A model generated the notes under the pieces. It did not search any database and was not told the origin of the DNA. It saw only the letters and a program-made list of their open reading frames with translations. From the NCBI GenBank assembly GCA_035405645.1, contig DAONJL010000005.1, positions 47,449 through 111,448 of the forward strand: a stretch of DNA of 64,000 bases. The letters run 5' to 3'. Position 1 is the stretch's first letter; every line of letters begins with the position of its first letter. This document shows positions 1 to 11,200 of this stretch, in pieces. The position numbers and the translations under genes were made by a program. Source of the stretch: DAONJL01 sp035405645 [NCBI: bacterium]. Lineage in GTDB: Bacteria; JAGOBX01; DAONJL01.

Positions 1-246
1 TCCATCAAATGAATGATATTTATTTTTTAGATAAGAAAGAGTTTTATCATTTTTCCATCGTAAAGCAGTAGCATCAAGTATTTCAAGTTCAAAATGATTT
101 TTTAATATACCACTTTGAACAAGTAAATCAATCGGAGCCCAATAATAACCTGCTTTTGAAACTGAATTACAATAACCTGAACGAATAAATAATTTATTAT
201 CCTGTATTGGTGGATTTAATAATAATAATCTATTTTTATTATTCAT
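1..246 (-). CDS. B12-binding radical SAM protein, N-terminal part (cut by window edge)
   Basis: Translating the minus strand from an ATG at 246 gives 82 codons with no stop up to the window edge. The peptide begins MNNKNRLLLLNPPIQ and continues through SKAGYYWAPIDLLVQSGIL and FELEILDAT. A short beta strand ending in NPP, then a Y-P/A-P-I-D-L motif and an LDA strand, is the usual start of the cobalamin-binding domain of B12-dependent radical SAM enzymes. The CxxxCxxC cluster would lie outside the window, so the enzyme class is inferred from the N-terminal pattern only. The substrate cannot be told. The gene is divergent from the M48 protease gene, with about 86 bases between the start codons. 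Confidence 0.6.
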   Translation of the reverse strand, partial: MNNKNRLLLLNPPIQDNKLFIRSGYCNSVSKAGYYWAPIDLLVQSGILKNHFELEILDATALRWKNDKTLSYLKNKYHSFDG

Positions 247-294
247 AACCAATATATTTTTAAAATATTTAATAAAAAATTACAAGTATTTTTC

Positions 295-325
295 TTGACA
301 ATTTTAAGAATTTTTATTTTAAAAT
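295..325 (+). promoter_or_regulatory. Candidate sigma-70 promoter of the M48 protease gene
   Basis: TTGACA at 295-300 and TAAAAT at 320-325. The 19-base spacer is longer than ideal. The -10 element ends seven bases before the ATG at 333, so the transcript would start at or next to the start codon. There is no Shine-Dalgarno sequence. Confidence 0.4.
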
Positions 326-332
326 TAATAAT

Positions 333-1625
333 ATGAAAACAAAAATTTTATTATTATTATTTTTTATAATCTATTTTTTTATTGGTTGTAGTGTTAATCC
401 TGTAACAGGGAAAAAAGAATTATCATTAATGAGTGAAAGCAAAGAAAAAAGTATAGGTGAACAATATTATCCTTATTACACTCAAATGCAGGATGGCGAA
501 ATACAGGATAAACGATTACAGGAATATGTAAAAGATGTAGGTAATAGATTAGCACAGCATACACACAGATTAAATTTAAATTATGAATTTAATGTTGTGA
601 ATTCATCAATACCAAATGCTTATGCAATACCTGGCGGTAAGATAAGTATAACTCGTGGTTTACTTATGCGATTAGAAAATGAAGACCAGTTGGCAGGAGT
701 ATTAGCACATGAATTAGGTCATGTAAATGCACGTCATACAGCAAGTCAATATACAAAATCAATATTAGCACAGTCATTATTAATGGGTGTAGCATATTAT
801 TTAGATAAAAAAGATACAAAATATAAGGATTTATATTTAGCAGCGGGCGCTTTTGGCACACAATTATTATTATTAAAATATAGTAGAGATGATGAACGAG
901 AAGCAGATAGTTTAGGTATGGAATATATGACAAAAGCGGGTTATAATCCACAAGCATTTGTTGATGTATTAAATGTTTTGCAATCATTAAGTTCAAAAGA
1001 ACCATCAAAATGGGAAGCATTATTATCGACACATCCATTAACAAGTGAACGAATACAATTAGCGCAAAATAATTTGAATAATTATAAAGAGGCAATAAAT
1101 CGACCATATCAAGTAAATAATTATAAAGTTGCATTATCAAATTTAAAAGCAAATGAAGAAGCATATAAGTTATTTGATAAAGGGTATAGTTTATATAATC
1201 AAAATAAATTAAAAGAAGCGCAAGAATATTTTATTCAAGCAATAAATAAATATCCAGAAGAATCATTATTTTATTCTTATGCAGGTTTAACCTGTCTAAA
1301 AATGAATGATGATAATAATGCTCTTGTAAATGGAATAAATGCAGTAAATTTATATCCCGAATTTTTTAACGCAAGATTTGTAAGAGGTATATCAGAAGTA
1401 AGATTAAAAAAATATAGTGAATCATTAGAAGATTTACAAAAGGCAAATTTATTGGTTCCAGATAATCCACTGGTTATATTTTATTTAGCTGTAGCCTTAG
1501 ATAATACTGGTGATAAAAATAATGCTCTTCAAAATTATCAAAAAGTATTACAGTTATCTCAGGAAAAAGAGATAGTTGAATATGCTAAAAGTAGAATTGC
1601 TGTTTTAAGTGGTAATGTTCGCTAA
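333..1625 (+). CDS. M48-family TPR zinc metalloprotease, lipoprotein (BepA/LoiP-like)
   Basis: Predicted periplasmic zinc protease. A signal peptide ends in a lipobox-like FIGC with Cys19, so the mature protein is probably lipid-anchored. The M48 domain holds HELGH at residues 126-130 (two zinc histidines and the catalytic Glu) and READ around 189-192, which supplies the third ligand. The segment NAYAIPGGKISITRG, typical of this family, precedes the active site. Roughly residues 280-425 are alpha-helical and look like TPR repeats, as in BepA, which degrades misassembled outer-membrane proteins. Length (430 residues) fits. The gene stands alone after a divergent promoter region and has no Shine-Dalgarno sequence. 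The family assignment is firm; the exact role in outer-membrane quality control is inferred. Confidence 0.9.
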   Translation: MKTKILLLLFFIIYFFIGCSVNPVTGKKELSLMSESKEKSIGEQYYPYYTQMQDGEIQDKRLQEYVKDVGNRLAQHTHRLNLNYEFNVVNSSIPNAYAIPGGKISITRGLLMRLENEDQLAGVLAHELGHVNARHTASQYTKSILAQSLLMGVAYYLDKKDTKYKDLYLAAGAFGTQLLLLKYSRDDEREADSLGMEYMTKAGYNPQAFVDVLNVLQSLSSKEPSKWEALLSTHPLTSERIQLAQNNLNNYKEAINRPYQVNNYKVALSNLKANEEAYKLFDKGYSLYNQNKLKEAQEYFIQAINKYPEESLFYSYAGLTCLKMNDDNNALVNGINAVNLYPEFFNARFVRGISEVRLKKYSESLEDLQKANLLVPDNPLVIFYLAVALDNTGDKNNALQNYQKVLQLSQEKEIVEYAKSRIAVLSGNVR

Positions 1626-1671
1626 GTTTTTAATATATCAATAATAAATAAGTAAAATCAATAATAAACAT

Positions 1672-2205
1672 TTGAAAAGAAAAATTTTAATTATTTTAAT
1701 AATCACTTTTTTTACATATTATAAATTCTTATTTAATGGATTTTTTTTTGAAGATAGTCATATATTTAGAAATGGTTATGAAAAAACATTAATTAAAAAT
1801 TTTTATAGTGGTTACGACCATACTTATGAAGAAGGTGAATTTGCCTATCGTCCATTAATAAAAATAATTTATGTAGTTGAAAAAATATTTTTTAAAAAAA
1901 ATATTATCTTATTTCATCTAACTTCTTTAATTATTCATTTAATAAATATATATTTGTCTTATTTAGTTTTGAAAAAATTTAAAATACCTGAGAGATTATT
2001 ATTTTTTTCAATTCTAATATTTGCTTTACATCCTGTTAACACAGAAGCAGTAATATGGCATTCGGCATTACCAGACCTTATCTCATATATTTTTCTAATT
2101 CTTATTATAATTTCTTATTTAAATTTTTATAATACACAAAAAAAATTATTTTTTAATTATTTCGTTAATATTAAATTTTTTATTTATTTTAACAAAAGAA
2201 AATAA
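1672..2205 (+). CDS. TMTC-like GT-C membrane glycosyltransferase, N-terminal fragment (frameshifted)
   Basis: Starts at a TTG at 1672 with no Shine-Dalgarno sequence. The peptide has a membrane-spanning start, then FFFEDSHIF with an acidic pair of the kind GT-C glycosyltransferases use after the first helix, AYRPL, and LHPVNTEAVIW with SALPDLIS. The HPVNTE(A/S)V and D-L motifs are characteristic of TMTC-type O-mannosyltransferase-like proteins. The frame stops at 2205, but the adjacent frame continues the fold with LTKENNIIIFPIIILL, which is the next expected TMTC motif. The likely shift site is the run of eight A at 2138-2145. Either an inactivating mutation, a sequencing indel or slippage is possible. 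Confidence 0.6.
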   Translation: MKRKILIILIITFFTYYKFLFNGFFFEDSHIFRNGYEKTLIKNFYSGYDHTYEEGEFAYRPLIKIIYVVEKIFFKKNIILFHLTSLIIHLINIYLSYLVLKKFKIPERLLFFSILIFALHPVNTEAVIWHSALPDLISYIFLILIIISYLNFYNTQKKLFFNYFVNIKFFIYFNKRK

Positions 2206-2233
2206 TATAATTATTTTTCCAATTATTATTCTT

Positions 2234-2848
2234 TTGTCTCTATATCAATACTTTTTTGTTAAAAGAGATAATATAAAAAAAATTGTTTTAAATATCCTTC
2301 CATTTTTTATTTTATTTATTGGATATTTTTTGTGGTTATATGTAATATTTAATTATTTAAAATTTTCAAGGGGTGAAATACAGGGAAATATTATTTTAAT
2401 ATTTATTAAATCTTTTGTTAGAAAAATTAGAATGTTCTTTCTACTTGGTTATAATTTTAATTTTTTAAATATTTCTGATAAAATAACTGATATTTTATAT
2501 TTATTAATTTTACTAATTTGTGTTTTGTTAATTTATAAATATAGAAAAGAATTACCAGAAATTTTATTAAATATCAGGAAAGAAATATTATTTATTTTGA
2601 TTACATTTATTATTTTGTTACCTAATATTATGGTATCAAGAAAAACAAGCGGTGAATTATATTCTTTTGGTTTTAGATACTTATATTCATCATCATTGTT
2701 TATAAGTTATTTATTTTTAAAATTTATTAGATTTGAAAAATTTAAAAAAATATATGTATTTATTTTTTCAATGTTATTTTTAATTTTTTCAATTATCGCA
2801 ATAAATAAAATTATTACTATAATTAATTCTAAATCAGTTTTGTTTTAG
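2234..2848 (+). CDS. TMTC-like GT-C membrane glycosyltransferase, C-terminal fragment (frameshifted)
   Basis: This frame is open from about 2123, overlapping the upstream fragment, so the TTG at 2234 is just the first formal start and probably not used on its own. It encodes about seven further hydrophobic segments, consistent with the C-terminal membrane half of the GT-C enzyme begun at 1672. Joining the two at the A run near 2138-2145 gives one continuous protein of about 390 residues. The TPR tail of many TMTC proteins is absent. The stop at 2848 overlaps the end of the convergent YfhO-like gene by about 15 bases. It is best read as one broken gene rather than two. Confidence 0.5.
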   Translation: MSLYQYFFVKRDNIKKIVLNILPFFILFIGYFLWLYVIFNYLKFSRGEIQGNIILIFIKSFVRKIRMFFLLGYNFNFLNISDKITDILYLLILLICVLLIYKYRKELPEILLNIRKEILFILITFIILLPNIMVSRKTSGELYSFGFRYLYSSSLFISYLFLKFIRFEKFKKIYVFIFSMLFLIFSIIAINKIITIINSKSVLF

Positions 2849-5113
2849 TATCAAAGCAAATCCAATTAAAAAAAATAAAGAGAGAGATATTAAACCACAT
2901 TTTAAATAAAAAGGCTTAAAAATAAATAAAATTTTTTCATCGCCTTTTTCACATTTTATTGCGCGAAATATATTATTTGTAATTAAAATTTTTCGTTCTT
3001 TGCCATCAACATATACTTTCCAACCTGGATAATAAATTTCACCTGTGAAAAGAATTGCTTCTTGATTTATTTTAACTTTTAATTCTATGCTATTGTAATT
3101 ATATTTTATTTCAATGATTTGATTTTCTTCTTTTGTATTTGTTAAATTATTTAATTGAATTTTTTCATCATTATTAATTATCAAAATATTTTTATAATCA
3201 AAATCTTTATTATTTAACAATTCAAGAGTTTTTGAAAAAGAATTTTCATATATTGAATTATAAAAAAATTTGAATCTCGGGAAGTAATTTTGTTTGAGAT
3301 AAAAATTATTAAATATTTTTTTATAATTATTATTTTCATTAATATTATAATCAATAAAATATTTAACATTAAATAAATCAACTAAAGGCGAATTATAATT
3401 ATTAAGATAAGCAATAGAAAACCAGGTTTTATAAGTATCTTCAATATAATTTTTTCGATTATCAATTCCAATCGCAATAAAATCACATACATTTTTTAAA
3501 TATGTAGGAGTAAATGCTAACATTGTATGAATATTATGAATATTATATTTTGAATTAGAAGTGATATGTTCATTAGTTAAAACACGAAAAAAATCATTAT
3601 CATTTTTAAGTTGTTGAATTATTAAATCATCAGAAAAATTTATTTTATGACCATTATAATCGATATATCTATTATTAAAAATTATAGTTTCATAAAATGT
3701 TAAAAAGAATAAAACGCAAAATAAAATATTTTTATTTTTGATTTTAAGAAAAGCAAGTGAATAAAGAAATAGCAAAATTGCTAAATGCCATAATTTCCAT
3801 CTAAATGTTATATAAGGTAATTTTATTTTATTTAGAAAAGTTGGGTTTTTGATTTGATTGAAAATAAGTGTTGTTGGAATTAGATAAATAATAAATAAAA
3901 TTATAGAAAAAATAAAAATTATTTTTAGAAAATTTTTTAGTCTTTTTGAATCAAGTGATATTTCAGAATTATATATATATTTTAAAAAATAAGCAGTAAG
4001 CATAGTAAAACCAAAAAGCGTAAAAAACATTGCTCTTGCTGGTGCTCTTAATTTTGATAATGGAAAAATTACTTTTATAATGATTGAATAAAAAGGGTTA
4101 TTTTTTCCCAATGCTAAAAAAATTCCAGAGAATATAATGAAAAAATATAAATATTTAATAGGCTTTGTTTTTGTAATAAGCAAAATGAAAAAAGCAAATA
4201 AAGGTAAAATACCAACATAACAATATTGTTCAAAAAAGTTTTGTTCACCCCAAAAATTAAAATGTAAATGGTCACCAAAAAAATAAGGTAAAATAAAAGT
4301 AATTAAATTTTTTAATGGAAAAGAAATCATTGTTGCAAATTTAAATGAATTACCTCTTATAGAATATTTAGTATATTCAAGCAAAGGATATAATTGAATA
4401 AAAATAAAGAGAAGAAAAAGAAAATAAAAAAAGCAAGTTTTAAATGTAAAAATTTTAAATTTTTTTAAAGTAAATAAATAGTATAAAAAGTATAAAAAAA
4501 TAAGAATATGAGTATATACAACATATTCAGGGCTGCCAGCGAAAAATTGAAGACCAGCAAAAAATGCAGTTAGCCAGATAAAAATTGGTTTATCAAAGAG
4601 AATTAATTTTTGATAAAACAACAAAATCAAAGGCACATAAGTAAAAGCAATTATATAATCACTATGACCAACCCAGAAACGAACAAGAATATAACCTGAG
4701 AAAGCCCATATCATTGAACAAATCGCTGCAATGTTTTTTTCAAATTTATTAAAACATAAGAAAAAATACATAAATAATGGAATTAATAAAAAATGGATTA
4801 TGTATAAGAGATTAGTAAAAAATATATTATCAACAAAAAAAAGTAAAAATGTAAAAGGATATAATAATGAGGGATTGTAAGAAACAAGCGAAGGAATACC
4901 ACCCATTTGATGAGGAAACCATAATGGAAATTCTTTATTTAAAAATGCCTGCCTTATATGAACACGCCAATTTGAATACAATAAAATATCATTATAACCC
5001 GGAACTGAATTATTATTAAGAGCAGGAAAAAATAGAATTATTGTTATTATTATAATCAAAAGAAAAAATATAAAATTAATTTTTTTATGAAAAAAATCAA
5101 TATATTTTATCAT
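2834..5113 (-). CDS. YfhO-family polytopic membrane protein
   Basis: A large integral membrane protein of about 759 residues with roughly a dozen hydrophobic helices and a soluble C-terminal region. The first loop reads PGYNDI...WRVHIRQAF...FPLWFPHQMGG and then NPSLLYPFT, the hallmark of the YfhO family. The C-terminal stretch has GEIYYPGWKVYVDG, also typical. Family members include YfhO, needed for glycosylation of lipoteichoic acid in Gram-positives; in diderms the family is thought to transfer sugars from lipid-linked donors. I chose the ATG at 5113, directly before the first helix; a TTG at 5167 would add 18 polar residues. It is divergent from the giant repeat gene and convergent with the broken GT-C gene. 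Confidence 0.8.
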   Translation of the reverse strand: MIKYIDFFHKKINFIFFLLIIIITIILFFPALNNNSVPGYNDILLYSNWRVHIRQAFLNKEFPLWFPHQMGGIPSLVSYNPSLLYPFTFLLFFVDNIFFTNLLYIIHFLLIPLFMYFFLCFNKFEKNIAAICSMIWAFSGYILVRFWVGHSDYIIAFTYVPLILLFYQKLILFDKPIFIWLTAFFAGLQFFAGSPEYVVYTHILIFLYFLYYLFTLKKFKIFTFKTCFFYFLFLLFIFIQLYPLLEYTKYSIRGNSFKFATMISFPLKNLITFILPYFFGDHLHFNFWGEQNFFEQYCYVGILPLFAFFILLITKTKPIKYLYFFIIFSGIFLALGKNNPFYSIIIKVIFPLSKLRAPARAMFFTLFGFTMLTAYFLKYIYNSEISLDSKRLKNFLKIIFIFSIILFIIYLIPTTLIFNQIKNPTFLNKIKLPYITFRWKLWHLAILLFLYSLAFLKIKNKNILFCVLFFLTFYETIIFNNRYIDYNGHKINFSDDLIIQQLKNDNDFFRVLTNEHITSNSKYNIHNIHTMLAFTPTYLKNVCDFIAIGIDNRKNYIEDTYKTWFSIAYLNNYNSPLVDLFNVKYFIDYNINENNNYKKIFNNFYLKQNYFPRFKFFYNSIYENSFSKTLELLNNKDFDYKNILIINNDEKIQLNNLTNTKEENQIIEIKYNYNSIELKVKINQEAILFTGEIYYPGWKVYVDGKERKILITNNIFRAIKCEKGDEKILFIFKPFYLKCGLISLSLFFLIGFALILKQN

Positions 5114-5219
5114 AATAATTTTTAAATTTGTTTTAGCATTAATAACATTTTTTTTTATGTTCGTCAAATTTTATTTTTTTTATATTTAAAAAATTTAATT
5201 TTATAAATAAATTTTTTAA

Positions 5220-5247
5220 TTGACAAAATTTAAAGATATAATACTAT
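5220..5247 (+). promoter_or_regulatory. Candidate sigma-70 promoter of giant repeat gene 1
   Basis: TTGACA at 5220-5225, a 16-base spacer, and TACTAT at 5242-5247. The expected start site falls within about six bases of the ATG at 5260, and no Shine-Dalgarno sequence is present, suggesting a leaderless or near-leaderless transcript. Confidence 0.5.
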
Positions 5248-5259
5248 TTATTCTTAATT

Positions 5260-8200
5260 ATGAATTTTGTTAAAAAAGAAAAAATTATTTTTTCTATTAT
5301 ATTAATTTTAATAGCATTACCTTTATTAAGTACACCTATTACATTAACTAATCTAAATGTTTATAATGATATAACATTTATTGATTCATCTATTCAGCAG
5401 GTGACAGTTGGAACACAATTTTATCTAAAAGCAGAAACAAATGCCCCCACCACCCCAACAATTCCACCTGATTTTTTTTATGTTACAATTATTCATACAT
5501 CTGATTTAACAGATACAATTACAATAAAATTAACACAGGATGCTTATGATAGCAAAGCATATAAAAGTAGTGTAATAACAATAGTGCCAGAAGGTTCATC
5601 TAATAGTTCATTAAATTATATTGGTGTTAAAGCAAATAGTGGTGAATTAATAAAATTTTTTTATAATGGAATTGAATATGATTCCTTAATAGTCACAATT
5701 TCAACTGGACCAATAATGCTAAATAATCTAAATTTTATGGCATCAGATTATTCTTCAATTTTATCAGGCGCAGTTCCAGCATTTTCAACATTATATATAG
5801 AAGCAAATGGAACAGATGGAAATGAATTAACTATTGATACATTGTTAATTCATTGCACATCAACACTTGATTTATCAGGTATAAAAATAGAATTACTTGA
5901 AACGGGCAATAATACAGGAAAATATCGAGGTTTTATTTATTTAGATGTTTTTAGTGATACAAATTTGAAGAGAATAAAAGCTTATAATAATGATGATATA
6001 ATTTACATAAGTTCAGAAGTAAATCAAATCATTAGAAGTGATAGTATTTCAATAAAATTAAGTCAACCACCATCCACAATTTTATTAATAAATTTTAAAG
6101 AAGAAAATTATACGACAAATATAAATAGAGAAATTTTACCAGATGAAAAATTATATATAGAAGCAATTGGCGAAGATAGCAATAACTTAACAATAGATAC
6201 AATAGGAGTAATAATAGCCAATATAAATCAACAGGATAGTATAATAATAACATTAACCGAGACAAATAGTAATTCAGGAAAATTTCGCGGAATAGCAGAA
6301 TTATCAACAGTAACGAATAATACATTAAATAGATTAAAAGCAAATTTTGGTGATACAATTATTGTTTATCCGATATTAAATAATAATATAAGTAATACGA
6401 TTTTTATAACTGTGCCACACTCTCCTCAAATTATTCAATCTTTAAATTTTATGAATTCTTCATATTCACTACCAGCAGGTGAATATACTAATTCATACAC
6501 AAAATTGTATATTGAATTAACAGCAATTGATTTAAATCAATTTTATCCAGATACAGTTGAAATTAATGTTTCTTCTACTTATGATAATATTGTAATCACA
6601 TTAACAGAAACAGGGAAAAATACTGGTATTTTTAGAGGTTTTTTAAATTTGAATAATTATACATATCAAAAATTAAATACAATAAAAGCATATCAAAATG
6701 GTGATACAATAATAATAAATAAGAATAATTATTTTGATACAATAACAATACAAACAACAGCATCACCAACAAACATAATAGCAATAAATGTAAAAATTGA
6801 TGAGAATTCAGATATAAACAAAATAACTGAATATGCAATTGATGAATTTGTTTATGTAGAAGTGATAGTAGAAGATTTAAATCCTTTAACAATAGATATT
6901 CTTGAAATGCAAGCATATAGTAGTTCAAATTCAAATGATATAATAAATTTTAATTTAACAGAAATATCCAATGATTCAGGAATTTTTCGAGGAAAATTTA
7001 AAATAACAACATTATCAAATGATACAGTTGATGAATTAAAAGCAAATTATGGTGATACAATATATATAGGTAAATTAAGTTCAGCAGATATAAACGATAC
7101 AATACAAATAAAAGTAACAATACCAAAACCTCCACGAAGTATAAATTTATTGCAGTTCACAACAACTAACTATCAAAATGAATGGCCTGATTATTTACAG
7201 GTTAATATGGGTGATAATATTTATATACGAGCAACAGCAACTGATGAAAATGAATTAATTAATGATACAGTTGGAGTAATTTTATATACATTAGATACAT
7301 CAGATACACCAGAATATATATATAATTTGATATTAACAGAGACAGGAAAGCATACAGGAATTTATACAGGTTATGTAAAATTAGACCAGGTAAATAAATT
7401 ACCAGCATTAAATCAAATGAAAACAACGCTTGGTGCAACAATAATTTTATCATTTGGTGATACACCATATTTTATCTTATCACCTAATGAATTAAATTAT
7501 TTAATTCAGAATTGTTATGATACAATACAAACAGTTAAACCAATACCACCGACAAAATTTTTAGCTATTCGATTAAAAGATAGTTCGAATTTTTCTGATA
7601 ATAAATATAGTCCAATAATGTGGACATATGAAGATGATGCGCATAATATAATAACAAAATATTTATATGTAGAAATAGAAGCAGATAAAACAACAAGTAG
7701 TAATTTGATTGCAGATACAGTAAAAATAATGGTTCAAAGTACAACAGAAAAAAATGGTGGTGATACAAATATATTTGAGTTAATAGAAACAGGGCTTCAT
7801 ACAGGTATATTTCGAAATGGAGCTAATGATATTCCAATAGTAAATTATGATAATGTTGGGCAGGTATTTTTTTCAAATAGATTAGAAATTCGACAGGGCG
7901 ACTATGTTGAAATTACAGTTTTGGACCCAACCACACTACAACCTTCAGCTACGATTCAGCCATTTAGATGGCATACAGCAAATTATTTATCACCAACGGT
8001 AATAAAAAGAATTTCAGTTTATCGTGATGCTTCTTATTCTGTTCCAATTACAAATTCATTATTATCATTTGAACCACCATTTAATACTATTTATTTTGAA
8101 GTGGAAGCTTATGACTTTGTTGGTAGTAGCACTATGCCTTATGCAAATGATGAATTACAGGATACAGTTGAAATAATTTTATCATCGCAATTAGGTTATA

Positions 8201-11200
8201 ATAATCCTGATACTATCTCAATTATACTTCGAGAAACTGCTGTTTCTTCAAATCTTTATAGAAATTATATAATAACACCAAGAGTAATAAATTATGAAAG
8301 TTCATTTAGTTATGAACTTGAAACAAGGCGTTCAGATACTATTTATATTTATGCTAATGTAAGTGGTGAAAGTGCACCAATTATTTTATTTATAGCAAAT
8401 TATCGCCAACCAACAGAAATAAGAAAAATTCAGTTTTATACTGATAATACCTATTCAAAAATTTTAGATTACGATTTATTATTTGGCGATAATATTTATA
8501 TTGAAGTAGAAGGTTATGGTTCATCTGAATTATTACAGGATACAATTGAAGTTGTTTTGTATCGAAATTTATCAGGCACAAATTTTGATGATAGTATAAC
8601 AGTTTTATTATTAGAAACATCAGTAGGTAGTGAAAAATATAGAATTGCACCAAATGAAATTGTGCCGCAACTCTATTATTTTACTCGCGATTCAGTTAAT
8701 TACTTATATGCTACTGCTGGTGATATTATTTCAGTTGCGCCAATAGGTTCTTACACTGCATTAAATTATTTTGTTTTTGGTTATCCACAATCACCGACTG
8801 AATTATATTCACTTCGTGCTTCACTTTCCTCTTCTTTCTCAGAATATTTATCTGATAGTTCTTTTATTCCACAAAACACTAATTTGTATATTGAAGTTAT
8901 TGGTGATGTTGGCAGTAATGCAATTATTGATACATTAAGTTGCAGAGTAATAAATTTAACAAAAAATCCAAATGAAATCGTTTATTTTACATTAACAGAA
9001 ACAGGGAAAAGAACAGGTTATTATCATGGCAGTATTTCATTAAGCAATATTTCAAATCCAACATTAAAATTAATTGGTGTTAATATTGGTGATTGCTTAA
9101 AAATTGAAGTTCCTGATTCACAATCTTTGAATGTAAGTTTTTATATTATAGCAACATCGACGCCAATTCCGATAACATTAACAAATATACTTTTTATGGA
9201 CCAAACATATACAAATATAATCACATCAAATGTTTCAAGAACAGCAAAATTATATGTTGAAATAAATGGGCTTGATGCTTCACAATATTCACAGGACACA
9301 ATTTCTGTAATATGTAAATCAGAAACAGATACAAATGGTATAATAATTACTTTACTTGAGACAGGTTTAAACACTGGTAAATTTCGTGGTTTCTTTACTT
9401 TATCATCTTATTCTGATGATTTACTTGATTATTTAAAAGTAAATGATTTTGATACAGTTACTATTTTGGCTAACAATAGAGATAATTCAGAAACATTAAC
9501 AGCAACAATAAAAGTAATGCCATCAATTTCTCCAAATGAAATACTTTCAATAAAATTTAAAAATTTAGATTTTTCAGGTATAATTAGTTCTGAATTACCA
9601 TTAAATTCTACATTAAATATCGAAGCAACAGCAATTGATTTAAATTCAGCAACAGCGGATACAATAATGGTAAATATAGTAAATAAAACAAAACAGGAAA
9701 CAATTACCTTGATATTATATGAAACAACAAATAGTTCAGGAATTTTTCGTAATTCAGCCACATCAGGAAATTTAACTAATCAAAGTTCGAAAATATTAAA
9801 AGCAGAATATGGCGATATAATAAATGTATTTTCAAATATAAATCCAAATATTGTTGATACAGCATATATAACTTATCCTCGAGCACCAATACAATTAAAT
9901 AATATTCAATTTATGAACAGTAATTATACAGAAAAATCAGGTTTATATGTTCCCCCAGAAGCAACATTATATATTGAAGCAAATGGTATTGATGCTAATT
10001 CATTAACAATTGATACTGTTCTTTGTTTAGTCTCATCATCAAAAGACACTTCAGGCATATTGGTAACATTAATCGAAACCGATAAAAATACAGGAAAATA
10101 TTATAATACAGTTACATTAAAGAATTTTAGTGATACAACAACACGATATATAAAAGCCACATCAACAGATGATATAATATATGTGCAAACAATTTCACCA
10201 TATCAAATTTTTACAGATACAGTAATAATAAAATCTTCAACGACGCCTGATGAAATAATTAATATTATGTTTAAAGAGGCAAATTATATAAGTGAATTAC
10301 AAAGAGAAGTTTTACCAGACGAGACAATATATATTGAAGCATTAGCAATAGATAAAAACCCAAATACAATTGATACAATATTAGTTAATATTTCAAATAG
10401 TCAATTAGGTGAAACAATTTTTGTTACTTTATTTGAGATTAATAATAACAGTTTTTTATTCAGGGGAAATTTTAAATTAAGTGAAACAGCGACAAATCAA
10501 ACACAATTAAATTTAAAAGCAAGATATGGTGATACAATAATTGCTCAAATATATAATCAGCCAGCAAAGTATTCAATATTATTTGTTACATATTCGCGTC
10601 CACCTATTTTATTAAATAATTTTCAATTTACAAAATCAAATTATAATGAATTATTAGGCGAAGAGATATCAGTGAATACAAATTTATATATAGAAGCAAA
10701 TGGATTAGATGGTAATCCTTTGTTAAAAGATGAAATAAGTTGCACAGTTATTTCAAGCAGTGTAAATGAACCAATGATAATAAAACTAATTGAAACAGGT
10801 GAAAATACAGGAAAATATCGAGGTTCTTTTACTATCAGAACTTTTAGTGATTTTTCAAATAATATAATTAAAGCAATTAGTAATGATACAATAATAATTT
10901 CAGTGATGATAAACTCTATTATTTATTATGATAGTGTGAATGTTGTAAGTTATATAGGAGAAAAAGATGAGAATATTTTAAGTTTATATTTTAAAACAAA
11001 TAATTATCAGCAAAGATTACAAACAGAAATTTTACCTGATGCTGAATTATTTATTGAATTAAGTAAAATAGATGAGAATCAAAATAATATTGATTCAATT
11101 ATTGTTTATCTGATAAATAATAGAATACCATCAACAAATCCATCTTGTTCAATACCAATTACATTATATGAAACATTACAAAATTCAGGTATATTTAGAA

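Noticed and set aside
664-1164. Long minus-strand frames (for example 664-1164, 36496-36990, 46426-46992) that look like Leu/Ile/Tyr-rich membrane proteins
   Set aside because: They lie opposite strong genes. A-rich coding strands give T-rich antisense codons for hydrophobic residues, and none shows a family motif, signal or ribosome site.
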